56,939 nucleotides of DNA from an uncultured Clostridium sp. (GTDB lineage Bacteria > Bacillota > Clostridia > TANB77 > CAG-508). This document shows positions 17,269-25,680 of the stretch, piece by piece. Location of the stretch: contig USGK01000008.1 of assembly GCA_900554175.1 (NCBI GenBank), positions 1 to 56,939 of the forward strand, read 5' to 3'. The notes under the pieces are model-generated. The model was not told the DNA's origin. It worked only from the letters and a program-made list of their open reading frames with translations, and searched no databases. Position numbers and translations under genes: made by a program. Numbering within the stretch: the stretch's first letter is position 1; each line of letters begins with the position of its first letter.

Positions 17269-18060
17269 TTATTTCTTAAAAAGCCTTTTTAGTGTTGCCA
17301 AAAAACCTTTTTCTCTACCAGGAATTGTAACTTCTATGTCCTCTCCTAATACTCTTTTTGCAATTTCCAAATACGCTTTTCCTGATGGTGCCTTTTTATT
17401 TTGTATTACTGGTTCTCCTTTGTTTGTCTGTGTTATTATGTATTCATCATCTGGTACTACACCAATTAAATCTATAGATAGCAAGTCCACAATATCATCA
17501 ACATCCATCATTTCGCCACGTCTTACCATATTAGGTTTAATTTTATTAATTACTAATTCTGGATTTTTAATTTCAGAAGATTCCAAAAGACCTATAATTC
17601 TATCTGCATCTCTTATAGAAGAAATTTCCGCCGTAGTTACAACAATTGCTCTATTTGCTCCTGCAATTGCATTTTTAAATCCCTGTTCTATTCCTGCTGG
17701 GCAATCTATAAGGATATAGTCAAATTCTTCTTTTAATTTATTTGTAAGTTCTATCATTTGTTCTTCATTAACCGCTGATTTATCTCTTGTTTGTGCAGCT
17801 GGTAATAGGTATAATTCTTTAAATCTTTTGTCTTTAATTAATGCTTGTCTTATTTTGCATTTTCCTTCAACAACATCTACTATGTCATAAACAATTCTGT
17901 TTTCAAGCCCCATAACAACGTCTAGATTACGAAGACCAATGTCTGTATCTATTAGTGCTACTTTTTTTCCTTCTAATGCCAAACTTGATCCTAAATTCGC
18001 TGTTGTTGTTGTTTTTCCTACTCCACCTTTTCCTGATGTAATAACTATAACTTCACCCAT
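17269..18060 (-). CDS. minD: Septum-site determining ATPase MinD
   Basis: A 263-residue ParA/MinD ATPase. The deviant Walker A is SGKGGVGKTTTTA (residues ~9-21), switch I/II segments DTDIGLRNLD and IDCPAGIEQGF, and the C-terminal amphipathic membrane-targeting helix FLATLKRLFKK is intact. With ATP it dimerises on the membrane and recruits the division inhibitor MinC. No minC lies beside it: the upstream gene is an unrelated membrane-anchored protein. ATG start with AAAGGGAG 8 bases upstream. Confidence 0.97.
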   Translation of the reverse strand: MGEVIVITSGKGGVGKTTTTANLGSSLALEGKKVALIDTDIGLRNLDVVMGLENRIVYDIVDVVEGKCKIRQALIKDKRFKELYLLPAAQTRDKSAVNEEQMIELTNKLKEEFDYILIDCPAGIEQGFKNAIAGANRAIVVTTAEISSIRDADRIIGLLESSEIKNPELVINKIKPNMVRRGEMMDVDDIVDLLSIDLIGVVPDDEYIITQTNKGEPVIQNKKAPSGKAYLEIAKRVLGEDIEVTIPGREKGFLATLKRLFKK

Positions 18061-18111
18061 AATATTTGTTCTCCCTTTCTAGGCTTTATGCATTATTTAA
18101 AATCTGCTATT

Positions 18112-18140
18112 ATAATATAATGAATTTAGCAAAAAGTCAA
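18112..18140 (-). promoter_or_regulatory. Promoter of minDE
   Basis: Minus strand TTGACT (18140-18135), 17-base spacer, TATTAT (18117-18112), about 50 bases upstream of the minD start. Confidence 0.6.
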
Positions 18141-18171
18141 TGTGTTTAACATAAAAATTATAAATATTTTA

Positions 18172-18212
18172 AAATAAAAAAAGTACTGACATAATATTTT
18201 ATGCCAATACGT
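18172..18212 (-). terminator. Terminator after the glucosaminidase operon
   Basis: On the minus strand TATTGGCATAA (18209-18199) pairs, with G-U wobbles, with TTATGTCAGTA (18194-18184), followed by CTTTTTTTATTTT. The pairing works on the minus strand only (A-C mismatches on the plus strand), which sets its direction. Confidence 0.7.
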
Positions 18213-18226
18213 CTGCTTAATTTTTT

Positions 18227-19039
18227 CTAATAAGTTTCACAGAAAAAATTATACTTTTTTCCACTTAAATTTCCAACCTTCATACTTACCCCATTAAAAA
18301 TATCTTTTAATGGTAAATCAAAATTTAGCCAACAAGAGTATTTTTCATTTTCATTATTTTCTAAATTTATTCTAAAAACAATATTAGTGTCTATATCTTC
18401 TTGATTAATATTAGCTGCTTTTAAAATCTTTCCGTCAAAAGAAACTGATGTATTTTCACCCATATTAAAGTCTTTAACTATTCCTTTATTTACATACCCT
18501 AAAGTTATGGGATTAGAACAATCTGTATAAAAAGTAGGATTATTATAATCTGTTTTTAAATTTTCTTCATTTGTATATACAATATTAAAATCTATTCTTT
18601 CAGGTTGCTCTTCATCTTTTAAACTTGCTAAACCAAATTTTTGAAAATTTTTATAATCTAAAGTTTGATTTCCTTGATTTTTATTTACATTTAACTCTAT
18701 ATTATCTATATAAAGATTTTTAACTGTATTTTTATTTGTTAATTCTTCTCCATTATTTATATATATTGCAATATCTGTATATTGAAAAATATCCAATTTC
18801 TTTAAATTGTTATTTTCAGAACTATCTTGTGCATCTGCAGAACTAGTTAAAATAATCTTTTCTAAACTAAATATTGTATTTTTATTTTTTTCTGAAATAG
18901 CTATTGATTGTTTTGTAAATTTATTATTTGCATTATTAATAATAAAAATTTTAATATAGAAAAATATTAATATAGAAATTGTAAAAAGAAAAACCGTAAA
19001 AATTACTTTTTCATTGATTTTTATTTTCTTTAGTTTCAT
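18227..19039 (-). CDS. Membrane-anchored extracellular protein, unknown
   Basis: I do not recognise this 270-residue protein. Residues 12-33 are one strong membrane helix with a Lys-rich N-terminus, so ~235 residues should be outside. The outer part is Asn/Asp-rich, predicted mainly beta, with repeated patterns such as NLYIDNIELNV and NTSVSFDGKI and three Cys residues (in TDCSN, KYSCWLNF and FFCETY). It begins 49 bases after the glucosaminidase and ends at a terminator, so the two are probably one operon and the protein may act in the cell envelope. Confidence 0.75.
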   Translation of the reverse strand: MKLKKIKINEKVIFTVFLFTISILIFFYIKIFIINNANNKFTKQSIAISEKNKNTIFSLEKIILTSSADAQDSSENNNLKKLDIFQYTDIAIYINNGEELTNKNTVKNLYIDNIELNVNKNQGNQTLDYKNFQKFGLASLKDEEQPERIDFNIVYTNEENLKTDYNNPTFYTDCSNPITLGYVNKGIVKDFNMGENTSVSFDGKILKAANINQEDIDTNIVFRINLENNENEKYSCWLNFDLPLKDIFNGVSMKVGNLSGKKYNFFCETY

Positions 19040-19088
19040 TAAACTCTTCCTTTATAAATCTTATATTCTAAATTAATATAGTATATTT

Positions 19089-20285
19089 TTATAACCTATT
19101 ATATAAAAATACCATATAATTGTACACTTTGTTTGCCCAATTTTCATCACTTGCATATCTAGTATTTACTGCTGTTGCTGTTGCTCCATTATAATATGAC
19201 GCTGTAGCAGTTAGATCATCATTAATTTCTGTACCTGCAGCATTTAGATAATTTTTTGCCAAAGCTTTTCCAACCTCATCTATACATTTTTCATATGTCT
19301 CAAAATATGTTGCCGAATTATATGGATCTCTATCATATGCAGCAAAACCGAATAAATTGTGTTTATCCACTGCTAAACTTGATGTTCCCCATGCACTTTC
19401 ATGTATACCAATTGATGCAATAAATACACCATTTACTTTATACTTTTGCTCTACATTGTAAAATGTTTCTGCATTAGTAGCAAAAATATTATTTTTATCA
19501 CTATTTATGCCTGATAATATTGTTTTAAAATCACTTAAAGTCAATCCGCTAACTTTATTTAAGTCCATATCAAAACTTAAATTATTTTTTAAATTTGCAA
19601 CCCTATTTTTTTCGGTAATCATCGGAGTTACCGTTTCTGACGTTAATTTTGAACTATCTATATATCCTTCATAATTAGAATATTTTACTTTTATAAAATC
19701 TTTGTTATCTTCAAGTATAGTTACATTTAAATATCTATTTATAGTACATAATGTATTTGAATCTGATTTAGCTTCTTCTTTTAAATCAGCAATTTCCATT
19801 AAATACATCGTATCTCCTATATGTACATTATATTTGCTTAAAAACTCTGATGTCCCTTTATAGATGATTTTTTTTGTTGCTTCTTGTTCAACTTGGCTTT
19901 CAACAACCTTTTCATTTATCATATTTTCATTCTTATATTCTTGAAGTGCTGTTACTTTAAGTTTTCCATTTATTCCTTCTTGTTTTACTTGCTCTTCATC
20001 TTTTGGTAGATTTGCGTTTTCTTCATATTCTGTTTCAAAATTAATTTCTCTTTCTTCATTTACAAGTTTTTGATTATTATCGGTATTTTCTATCATCACT
20101 TTTAATATATTTACCTGATTTTCATTTTTTTCAAATCCCTTTATTTCATCGCTTTGTATAGGTTGATTTGTAGCTAAAATATAATTTTTAAAGAATGCAA
20201 TTATGCATACTATAATAATTATCGATACAAATATCCATGCAATGTTTATATTTATAACTTTTTTATTACAATTTGTATGTTTCAT
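19089..20285 (-). CDS. Membrane-anchored beta-N-acetylglucosaminidase (GH73-like)
   Basis: A 398-residue peptidoglycan hydrolase. Residues ~14-35 are an N-terminal anchor, 36-145 a Glu/Asn-rich spacer, ~150-215 an SH3-like domain (MYLMEIADLKEEAK, VKYSNYEGYIDSSKL), and 245-398 the glucosaminidase domain with the probable catalytic Glu in ASIGIHESAWGTSSLA, then NLFGFAAYDRDPYNSA and the ending NTRYASDENWANKVYNYM. It hydrolyses GlcNAc-MurNAc bonds during cell separation or growth. ATG start with AAGGAG 8 bases upstream; preceded by a leader element and a strong promoter. Confidence 0.93.
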   Translation of the reverse strand: MKHTNCNKKVININIAWIFVSIIIIVCIIAFFKNYILATNQPIQSDEIKGFEKNENQVNILKVMIENTDNNQKLVNEEREINFETEYEENANLPKDEEQVKQEGINGKLKVTALQEYKNENMINEKVVESQVEQEATKKIIYKGTSEFLSKYNVHIGDTMYLMEIADLKEEAKSDSNTLCTINRYLNVTILEDNKDFIKVKYSNYEGYIDSSKLTSETVTPMITEKNRVANLKNNLSFDMDLNKVSGLTLSDFKTILSGINSDKNNIFATNAETFYNVEQKYKVNGVFIASIGIHESAWGTSSLAVDKHNLFGFAAYDRDPYNSATYFETYEKCIDEVGKALAKNYLNAAGTEINDDLTATASYYNGATATAVNTRYASDENWANKVYNYMVFLYNRL

Positions 20286-20294
20286 AAATACATT

Positions 20295-20336
20295 CTCCTT
20301 ATAATAATATTTAGATTTTTGGTCTCATCTATAACC
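20295..20336 (-). ncRNA. Leader element copy 3 (glucosaminidase 5' UTR)
   Basis: Minus strand: GGTTATAGATGAGACC, AAAAATCTAAATATT, ending AAGGAG (the ribosome site). GGT/ACC can form stem 1; TAGAT (20331-20327) pairs perfectly with ATCTA (20316-20312) as a pseudoknot. In copy 1 the same positions are TAGGT/ACCTA, a compensatory change. It lies about 20 bases after the predicted transcription start. Confidence 0.6.
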
Positions 20337-20363
20337 TTATTTCTCACAAATTAGCCCAATTTA

Positions 20364-20392
20364 AATATACATTATTTAAGCTTTACTGTCAA
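20364..20392 (-). promoter_or_regulatory. Promoter of the glucosaminidase operon
   Basis: Minus strand TTGACA (20392-20387), 17-base spacer, TATATT (20369-20364). The -35 box lies within the last codons of the upstream permease gene. Confidence 0.7.
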
Positions 20393-21491
20393 TGTAATCA
20401 TTTACCAAAATTTTAAATACAGCGGCAATTGGAACGGCTAAAAACATTCCTATAACTCCGAAATAAGCTCCTCCAATTGTAACTGATATTATTACAATTA
20501 GTGGACTTATCTTTAAAGAATCTCCTATTATTTTTGGATTTATAATATTTGCATCTATTTGTTGAAGTATTACAACTACAATAAGCATAACTATTGTTTG
20601 AGATACCCCTCCTGTAATTAGGGTAATTAATGCTGATATTGCAACAGCAATAATAGCTCCAAAATATGGAATCATATTAAATAATCCAATTGTAAATCCT
20701 AATAAAACTGCATATTTAACACCAATTATTTTCATTGCAATAGTTGTTAAAATTCCAACGACTATAGCATCTAGAAATTGACTTGATATAAATGTAAAAA
20801 ATACCCTATTAGAATTTACAAAATATTTTCCTAAATATTTATATGTTTTTTCTTTAACTGTAACTTTAAATATTTTCTTAAAAAATTGTATTATTTCTGT
20901 TCTTTCAGATAATATATATATAGAAACAACAAAAGCTATAAACACATTAAAAATTTCACTTGCAAAATTCATTGCACCTTTTAGATATCCTGTCACTGTT
21001 TCAATATTTATATATTGCTTTAAATCAACATTTTGCACTTCTTTTAATAAATTATTTATTGTATCTGACTTTAAAAAGTCATCCTCAGGTAAGTTATTAT
21101 ATGTATCCATAAACTTAGAATAATATCCCTGGAAATTAACAATTAATTCATTTACACTTTTTATTACAACAGGTAAAATAACATTTAATATTATAATTAG
21201 TATCAATACAAAAATAACGTATGTACTAAAAATTCCAATAGTCCTTGCCTTTTTTCTTACAAATCTTTTCTTTGATTTTTTTAATCCCATTTCAATTTTG
21301 CTCTCTGGAGTGTATAATAAATATGCAATTAAAATTCCGGCCAAAAATGGTGATATAACCTTTAAAAATCCATTTATAAATGTTACAATATATCCAATAC
21401 TATCTATAGCCTTATATATAATTATTACTGCAAATGCAAGTGATAAACAAAATGTCCATATTTTCCAATGGCTCTTTATTTCTTCTTTCAT
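20376..21491 (-). CDS. AI-2E/PerM-family membrane protein
   Basis: A 371-residue AI-2E transporter-family (UPF0118) permease, about eight membrane helices. Two N-terminal helices (WTFCLSLAFAVIIIYKAI, SPFLAGILIAYLLYTPESKIE) precede a large soluble loop (140-205); the C-terminal half has the family signatures GVKYAVLLGFTIGLFNMIPYFG and QIDANIINPKIIGDSLKISPL. Family members include quorum-signal exporters and Na+/H+ antiporters; the substrate here cannot be told. ATG start with AAGGAG 6 bases upstream; it follows exoA by 22 bases. Confidence 0.9.
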   Translation of the reverse strand: MKEEIKSHWKIWTFCLSLAFAVIIIYKAIDSIGYIVTFINGFLKVISPFLAGILIAYLLYTPESKIEMGLKKSKKRFVRKKARTIGIFSTYVIFVLILIIILNVILPVVIKSVNELIVNFQGYYSKFMDTYNNLPEDDFLKSDTINNLLKEVQNVDLKQYINIETVTGYLKGAMNFASEIFNVFIAFVVSIYILSERTEIIQFFKKIFKVTVKEKTYKYLGKYFVNSNRVFFTFISSQFLDAIVVGILTTIAMKIIGVKYAVLLGFTIGLFNMIPYFGAIIAVAISALITLITGGVSQTIVMLIVVVILQQIDANIINPKIIGDSLKISPLIVIISVTIGGAYFGVIGMFLAVPIAAVFKILVNDYIDSKA

Positions 21492-21513
21492 AAAAAACTC
21501 CTTATTTAATATT

Positions 21514-22270
21514 TTATATTTCTATTTCTAACTCTACTGGACAATGATCACTTCCTAGAACATTATCATGTATCTTTGCTTCCTTTATATCTTCTTTTAT
21601 ATCATCAGAAACTATAAAATAATCTATTCTCCATCCAACATTTTTTTCTCTTGCTTTTCTCATATATGACCACCAACTATATATATTTTCTTTTTCAGGA
21701 TATAAATATCTAAAAGAATCTATAAAACCTGAATTTAAAAGACTAGTCATTTTCTCTCTTTCTTCATCTGTAAATCCTGCACTATGCCTGTTCGTACTTG
21801 GATTTTTCAAATCTATTTCTTTATGAGCAACATTTAAATCTCCACACATTATAACAGGCTTTGTTTTATTTAAATCAATTAAATACTTTCTTATTTCATC
21901 TTCCCAAACCTGCCTATAACCGCAACCTTTCTAATTCTCTTTTAGAATTTGGAGTATAAATATTAACTAAATAAAACTTTTCGAATTCTAAAGTTATAAC
22001 TCTTCCTTCTTTATCATGTTCTTCGATTCCAATTCCATATTCCACTTTTTTGGGCTTTATCTTTGTAAAAACAGCTGTTCCAGAATATCCTTTCTTTTCG
22101 GCACTATTCCAATAGCTCTCATATCCATCAAAATTAAGTTCAACTTGTCCATTTTGACATTTAGTCTCTTGTATGCAAAATATATCTGCATTAATTTCTT
22201 TAAAGAAATTTTGAAATCCTTTACTTAAACATGCTCTTATTCCATTTACATTCCATGAAATTAATTTCAT
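21514..22270 (-). CDS. exoA: Exodeoxyribonuclease III, needing a +1 shift at CGGT
   Basis: Apurinic/apyrimidinic endonuclease of the ExoIII/ExoA family, acting in base-excision repair. The first part (residues 1-117) has MKLISWNVNGIRA, IFCIQETK and KGYSGTAVFTKIKP; the second has CGDLNVAHKEIDLKNP, SWWSYMRKAREKNVGWRIDYF and the catalytic GSDHCPVEL. All metal and catalytic motifs are intact. The zero frame reads TTG-CGG-TTA-TAG and stops at 21914; skipping one base at CGGT (21922-21919) gives ERL-G-YRQVWEDE and a 251-residue protein, the family's normal length. Alternatives are a mutation or a base-call error. Start ATG 22270 has only a close TAAGGA, overlapping a short leader ORF. Confidence 0.9.
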
Positions 22271-22275
22271 TTTCC

Positions 22276-22302
22276 TTACATATGTATCTGAAAAGACAAC
22301 AT
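22276..22302 (-). CDS. Eight-codon leader ORF before exoA
   Basis: AAAAGGAG at 22314-22307 is followed 4 bases later by ATG 22302, an eight-codon ORF (MLSFQIHM) whose TAA overlaps the exoA ribosome site. ATATGT and ACATAT inside it can pair. It may couple translation into exoA or may simply be non-functional; I cannot tell. Confidence 0.35.
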   Translation of the reverse strand: MLSFQIHM

Positions 22303-22306
22303 ATAG

Positions 22307-22351
22307 CTCCTTTTATAATTTATTTAGGTTTTTCTAGGATTACCTATAACC
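22307..22351 (-). ncRNA. Leader element copy 1 (exoA 5' UTR)
   Basis: Minus strand: GGTTATAGGTAATCCTAG, then AAAAACCTAAATAAATTA and AAAAGGAG. TAGGT (22346-22342) pairs perfectly with ACCTA (22329-22325); GG/CC or TAGG/CCTA can form the first stem. It sits about 10 bases after the predicted transcription start, so it would be at the very 5' end of the exoA mRNA. Related to copies at 7280-7324 and 20295-20336. Confidence 0.6.
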
Positions 22352-22365
22352 AAAATCATGTTTAT

Positions 22366-22394
22366 ATTATACAAGATTTTAAAATAAAAGTAAA
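22366..22394 (-). promoter_or_regulatory. Promoter of exoA
   Basis: Minus strand TTTACT (22394-22389), 17-base spacer, perfect TATAAT (22371-22366). Confidence 0.7.
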
Positions 22395-22424
22395 GAGTAG
22401 AAATATTTTATATTCTACTCTTTT
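22392..22424 (-). terminator. Terminator after the 3D-domain protein gene
   Basis: Minus strand AAAAGAGTAGAA pairs with TTCTACTCTTT, followed by ACTTTTATTTT. It overlaps the exoA -35 box, so the exoA promoter begins right at the terminator tail. Confidence 0.7.
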
Positions 22425-22473
22425 AGCTTTATACTATTTAAAATTCATAACAATTATATTAGATAAATTTGTA

Positions 22474-23424
22474 TTAATTCTTTACCTGAACCGGTAAATA
22501 TTTTACTCCCCAAGATAATGCCTGTGCATGAGAATTAACGTAAACATCTATACGATTTCCTTTAATTGCTCCTCCTCTATCTTCTACTGTGTATTCTTTT
22601 CCGTTTATTAATAATTTAGTACCATACGAGAAATTTGCTGGTGCAGCAACTGTTCTTCCCGCTGTAGCCTTTGTTCCAGAAGATGTATATCCATTAGCAT
22701 GTTTACCACAACATTTTGAACATGAACAATATGCTGTAATTTTATATACTTTAACAGAAGATCCCGAACTTGATGAATTCTCTGTATTTCTTGTAGTTGA
22801 TGAAGATCTTGATGAGATTACAACCTTTGATTGAACTTGAACTATTTTTTCTACAGGCTCTTTTATAATTTCTTCAGAAATTTTATTTCTTTCTATTTCT
22901 ACATCATTCTGATATTTCACTTTGTATGTAACCTTTTTTATACCATTTTCTCCTTCTTGTACTACCTTATTTTTTGTAGATTCTGCACCTGATGATACAT
23001 CCTTGGTTACTGTTTCAAATGGAATTTCCTCTTCAACTATTTCTATTTTTTCTTTTATTGAATCATAAGCTTTAAGTAATGAATCTAATGATGTATCTAT
23101 CCCACTTTCTGATATTTTTGCAACTTCTACTTCTTGACTTGATTTATCAGTAATTGTAATTCTATTATTTGCGGTTATTTCCGTTTCTAAATCAGGAATT
23201 ACTCTTTCGTTATTTTCTAATATTATGTTGTTTTCTTTTAGGATATCTGATACTTTTGTTTTTGTTGTTAACACTTTCATTTCATATCCATTTGCAAGTT
23301 TAATTGTTACATTTGATATCTGTGTTGTTACTGCCATTACTCCAACTCCTGAAAGTAAAATTAAAATAAGACATACACAAACAATTTTTATTACGGAAAA
23401 AGCAGTTTTACTTTTTTTCTTCAT
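22474..23424 (-). CDS. G5/3D-domain cell-wall protein (Sps/YabE-like)
   Basis: A 316-residue extracytoplasmic protein of the firmicute stationary-phase-survival family, related to actinobacterial Rpf. Residues 12-33 are a signal/anchor; 35-85 a DUF348 ubiquitin-like domain (KLANGYEMKVLTTKTKVSDIL); ~135-205 a G5 domain (VTKDVSSGAESTKNKVVQEG); 205-230 a Ser/Arg linker; 225-316 the 3D domain named for its aspartates, here with YKITAYCSCSKCCGKHANGYT, GTKATAGRTVAAP, VEDRGGAIKGNRIDVYV. The 3D fold resembles MltA lytic transglycosylases, so peptidoglycan cleavage is likely. ATG start with AAAAGGAGG 11 bases upstream. Confidence 0.93.
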   Translation of the reverse strand: MKKKSKTAFSVIKIVCVCLILILLSGVGVMAVTTQISNVTIKLANGYEMKVLTTKTKVSDILKENNIILENNERVIPDLETEITANNRITITDKSSQEVEVAKISESGIDTSLDSLLKAYDSIKEKIEIVEEEIPFETVTKDVSSGAESTKNKVVQEGENGIKKVTYKVKYQNDVEIERNKISEEIIKEPVEKIVQVQSKVVISSRSSSTTRNTENSSSSGSSVKVYKITAYCSCSKCCGKHANGYTSSGTKATAGRTVAAPANFSYGTKLLINGKEYTVEDRGGAIKGNRIDVYVNSHAQALSWGVKYLPVQVKN

Positions 23425-23603
23425 AAAATGATATACCTCCTTTTAACAACATACTCATTATACTCTAATTTTATAATTTTGTCAAATTTTCAAAACTTTA
23501 CCAGTCTACCTTGTGAATAGTTGTCTTAGTATTATTTTATGAACGAGTTTACATTTTTATGACTAAATTTTTTTTTATTTTTGTTACATTATTGTAAAAA
23601 AAT

Positions 23604-23650
23604 AATATAACAGCTACGGAATCAATGTTTACAGTAGCTGTTATATTTTA
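23604..23650 (-). terminator. Terminator of the hydrolase operon
   Basis: AATATAACAGCTAC (23604-23617) pairs with its complement at 23634-23647; a T-run (minus strand ATTATTTTTTTAC) follows. It closes the four-gene unit ending in the M23 peptidase. Confidence 0.8.
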
Positions 23651-24253
23651 TTATCTAATTATATTTTTATTATCTGAATAAGGTATATCATCTTTTGAAA
23701 AATTCCAAGGATCGTTTGAAGCAAGTTTCTTCCATAAATCCGCATATGGTTCTATTTTATATTCTTCCTTTAAACTATCTAAGTCAATTTTAGGCAACAC
23801 ATCTAATGGATTTAATGTATACTCTAATCCTGTTTCTTCTGTGTTTGCTTTTCTTATTTCTAAATGCAAATGTGGAACTCTTGACCCTCCACTACATCCA
23901 GTTATTCCTATTATTGTTTGTTGTGTTACTCTTTCTCCTTTTTTTACATAGAATTCTCTTAAATGACCATACACTACTCTTCTTCCATCATCATTTAATA
24001 TTTCTACTTTATTTCCATATCCATCATTAAATGCATCCAACCCTTCTGTAGTTGTTCCATCAAATTCAGCACATAAGACAATCCCAGATGATATTGGATA
24101 AACTTTAGTTCCTATATCAGCTGTAATATCAAACCCAGAGTGTTGTCTTTGTTTAAACAACACATAGTGGTTTTTTCTTATCCCATATTTATCATGTTCT
24201 GTTACTTTATACTTTGGCTTAATTGGCCAAATGTAGTCATTTTTTTCATGCAT
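23651..24253 (-). CDS. M23-family metallopeptidase, no signal peptide
   Basis: A 200-residue LytM/M23 domain protein. Zn ligands are visible as His and Asp in QRQHSGFDITA and as HLHLEI near residue 130; GDGYGNKVEILNDDGRRVVYGHL and GITGCSGGSRVPHLHLEIR are classical. M23 enzymes cut peptide cross-links in peptidoglycan. No signal peptide or membrane helix is present, which is odd for a cell-wall enzyme. It could be released by lysis, exported another way, or act intracellularly. ATG start with AGAGGT 8 bases upstream; 33 bases after the acetyltransferase gene. Confidence 0.9.
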   Translation of the reverse strand: MHEKNDYIWPIKPKYKVTEHDKYGIRKNHYVLFKQRQHSGFDITADIGTKVYPISSGIVLCAEFDGTTTEGLDAFNDGYGNKVEILNDDGRRVVYGHLREFYVKKGERVTQQTIIGITGCSGGSRVPHLHLEIRKANTEETGLEYTLNPLDVLPKIDLDSLKEEYKIEPYADLWKKLASNDPWNFSKDDIPYSDNKNIIR

Positions 24254-24286
24254 ATATTATTACCTCTTTTCAATAATGTATCTATT

Positions 24287-25636
24287 TTATCTTCCACCCA
24301 TTTTTGCTTTTATACTTCTATTAATTTGATTACGTACTTTTCGCGCCATTTCCTGTAAATTCTCTATCTTTTCCATTTTTCTTGGAACTCCACTTAAAGT
24401 TCCACTATAATTATAATTACCATAACTTGTGGCATTTAAGTTCTCTACTTGTCTATTTTCATATTTTAGTTGTTCTTCTATTATTTCTAATTTTCTATTA
24501 TCCGATAATTTTTTATTTGTAGGATTATATCCATAAAGAACTATTAATTTATCTTGCATTTTTTCTAAATAATCTTTATATTCATCTTTAGAAATTTTAC
24601 ATATATGAACCTCTCTGTTTCTTCCGCTTCTTCTTTGTACATATAAACTATCTTTTAATCCAAAAAACTCTGAAACATATTTTGAAGATTTATTATCTCT
24701 ATGTAATGTTGAACATAAATATATCTCGCTATTTTTATCATCTTGAAAATGTTTTTCAATATGATTTTTCAAAGATTCATATACAATAATTCTTGCTAAC
24801 CCAGATTGCCTGAATTCAGGATTTGTAATATATGTATCAAGTTCTATAGAATTACTAGTATTAGCTCCATAATATTTACTTATATTAAATTGTGGTTCTT
24901 CAAATATTTTTAAAGGTCCTTTTTGTAAAATTTCGCAGTATTCCTGGCTTTTTTCAGAATTTAATAAAGTTTCATATTCTTCCATTGTTGATGATTTATT
25001 CGAAATTTCTTTATTAAATATTTTTGAGATATCTTCTGAACTTAACCAATAAAATCTATCATATAATTTTGATATGCTATCATCTTCTTTGGCAGCCTTC
25101 TCAATATATTCAGACATATATGTATTTAAATTTTCTCTTAATTTGCTTTTTTCATGAAATTCGTTGTCTTTTTCTGATAGTTCATTTTGTAGATATTTTA
25201 TTATATTTCCCTTATATTTTGGTTCTTCTTCTAACACTTTATTTTTTGCATATTCAAAAGCTTTTAGTTTTATTTCAAATATTTTTAATACGTCCTTTTT
25301 ATATTCATTTTCTGTATTATATAAATTTCTAACATAATTATTATATTTCTCTCCGCATTTAAAATATTTGGTTATATCATTATATGTAAATGGTTTTTGT
25401 CCTTGTGTTATATATGTAGCAGATTGAACTTGATCTTTTGAATCAATCGCAATCTCTACAGTGTTTTCAGGAGATAAAATATATTCTTCTATCCCTTCTT
25501 TACCTGTTGTAAAAAATTGGCCTTCTCTACCTTCTTCTATCATTTTATTTGAAACCAATTCTTCTAATTCAACAACTTGGTCTATATATTTTTTGTAATT
25601 ATCTTTAGTAAGTTCAATACATCTAATATCTTTCAA
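24287..25636 (-). CDS. GNAT-fold acetyltransferase-like protein with large insertion
   Basis: A 449-residue protein not closely recognised. Residues ~230-320 resemble a GNAT core: ELDTYITNPEFRQSGLARIIVYESLKNHIE matches the strand-4/CoA-loop-helix unit (RxxGxA form), followed by FFGLKDSLYVQRRSGRNREVHIC. Residues 10-75 (CIELTKDNYKKYIDQVVELEE) look like the GNAT N-terminus, so ~150 helical residues may be inserted in the fold. The last 90 residues are basic and helical. TTG start at 25636 with AGGAGGT 5 bases upstream. It sits between two wall-lytic genes in one operon; the substrate is unknown. Confidence 0.75.
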   Translation of the reverse strand: MKDIRCIELTKDNYKKYIDQVVELEELVSNKMIEEGREGQFFTTGKEGIEEYILSPENTVEIAIDSKDQVQSATYITQGQKPFTYNDITKYFKCGEKYNNYVRNLYNTENEYKKDVLKIFEIKLKAFEYAKNKVLEEEPKYKGNIIKYLQNELSEKDNEFHEKSKLRENLNTYMSEYIEKAAKEDDSISKLYDRFYWLSSEDISKIFNKEISNKSSTMEEYETLLNSEKSQEYCEILQKGPLKIFEEPQFNISKYYGANTSNSIELDTYITNPEFRQSGLARIIVYESLKNHIEKHFQDDKNSEIYLCSTLHRDNKSSKYVSEFFGLKDSLYVQRRSGRNREVHICKISKDEYKDYLEKMQDKLIVLYGYNPTNKKLSDNRKLEIIEEQLKYENRQVENLNATSYGNYNYSGTLSGVPRKMEKIENLQEMARKVRNQINRSIKAKMGGR

Positions 25637-25680
25637 AAAGTACCTCCTATTTTTGTAAAATATTTATCTAATTATACTAT

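Noticed and set aside
21910..21922. GGTTATAGG at the exoA frameshift site is identical to the first nine bases of the exoA leader element
   Set aside because: The rest of the element is absent there and nine bases can match by chance; treated as coincidence.
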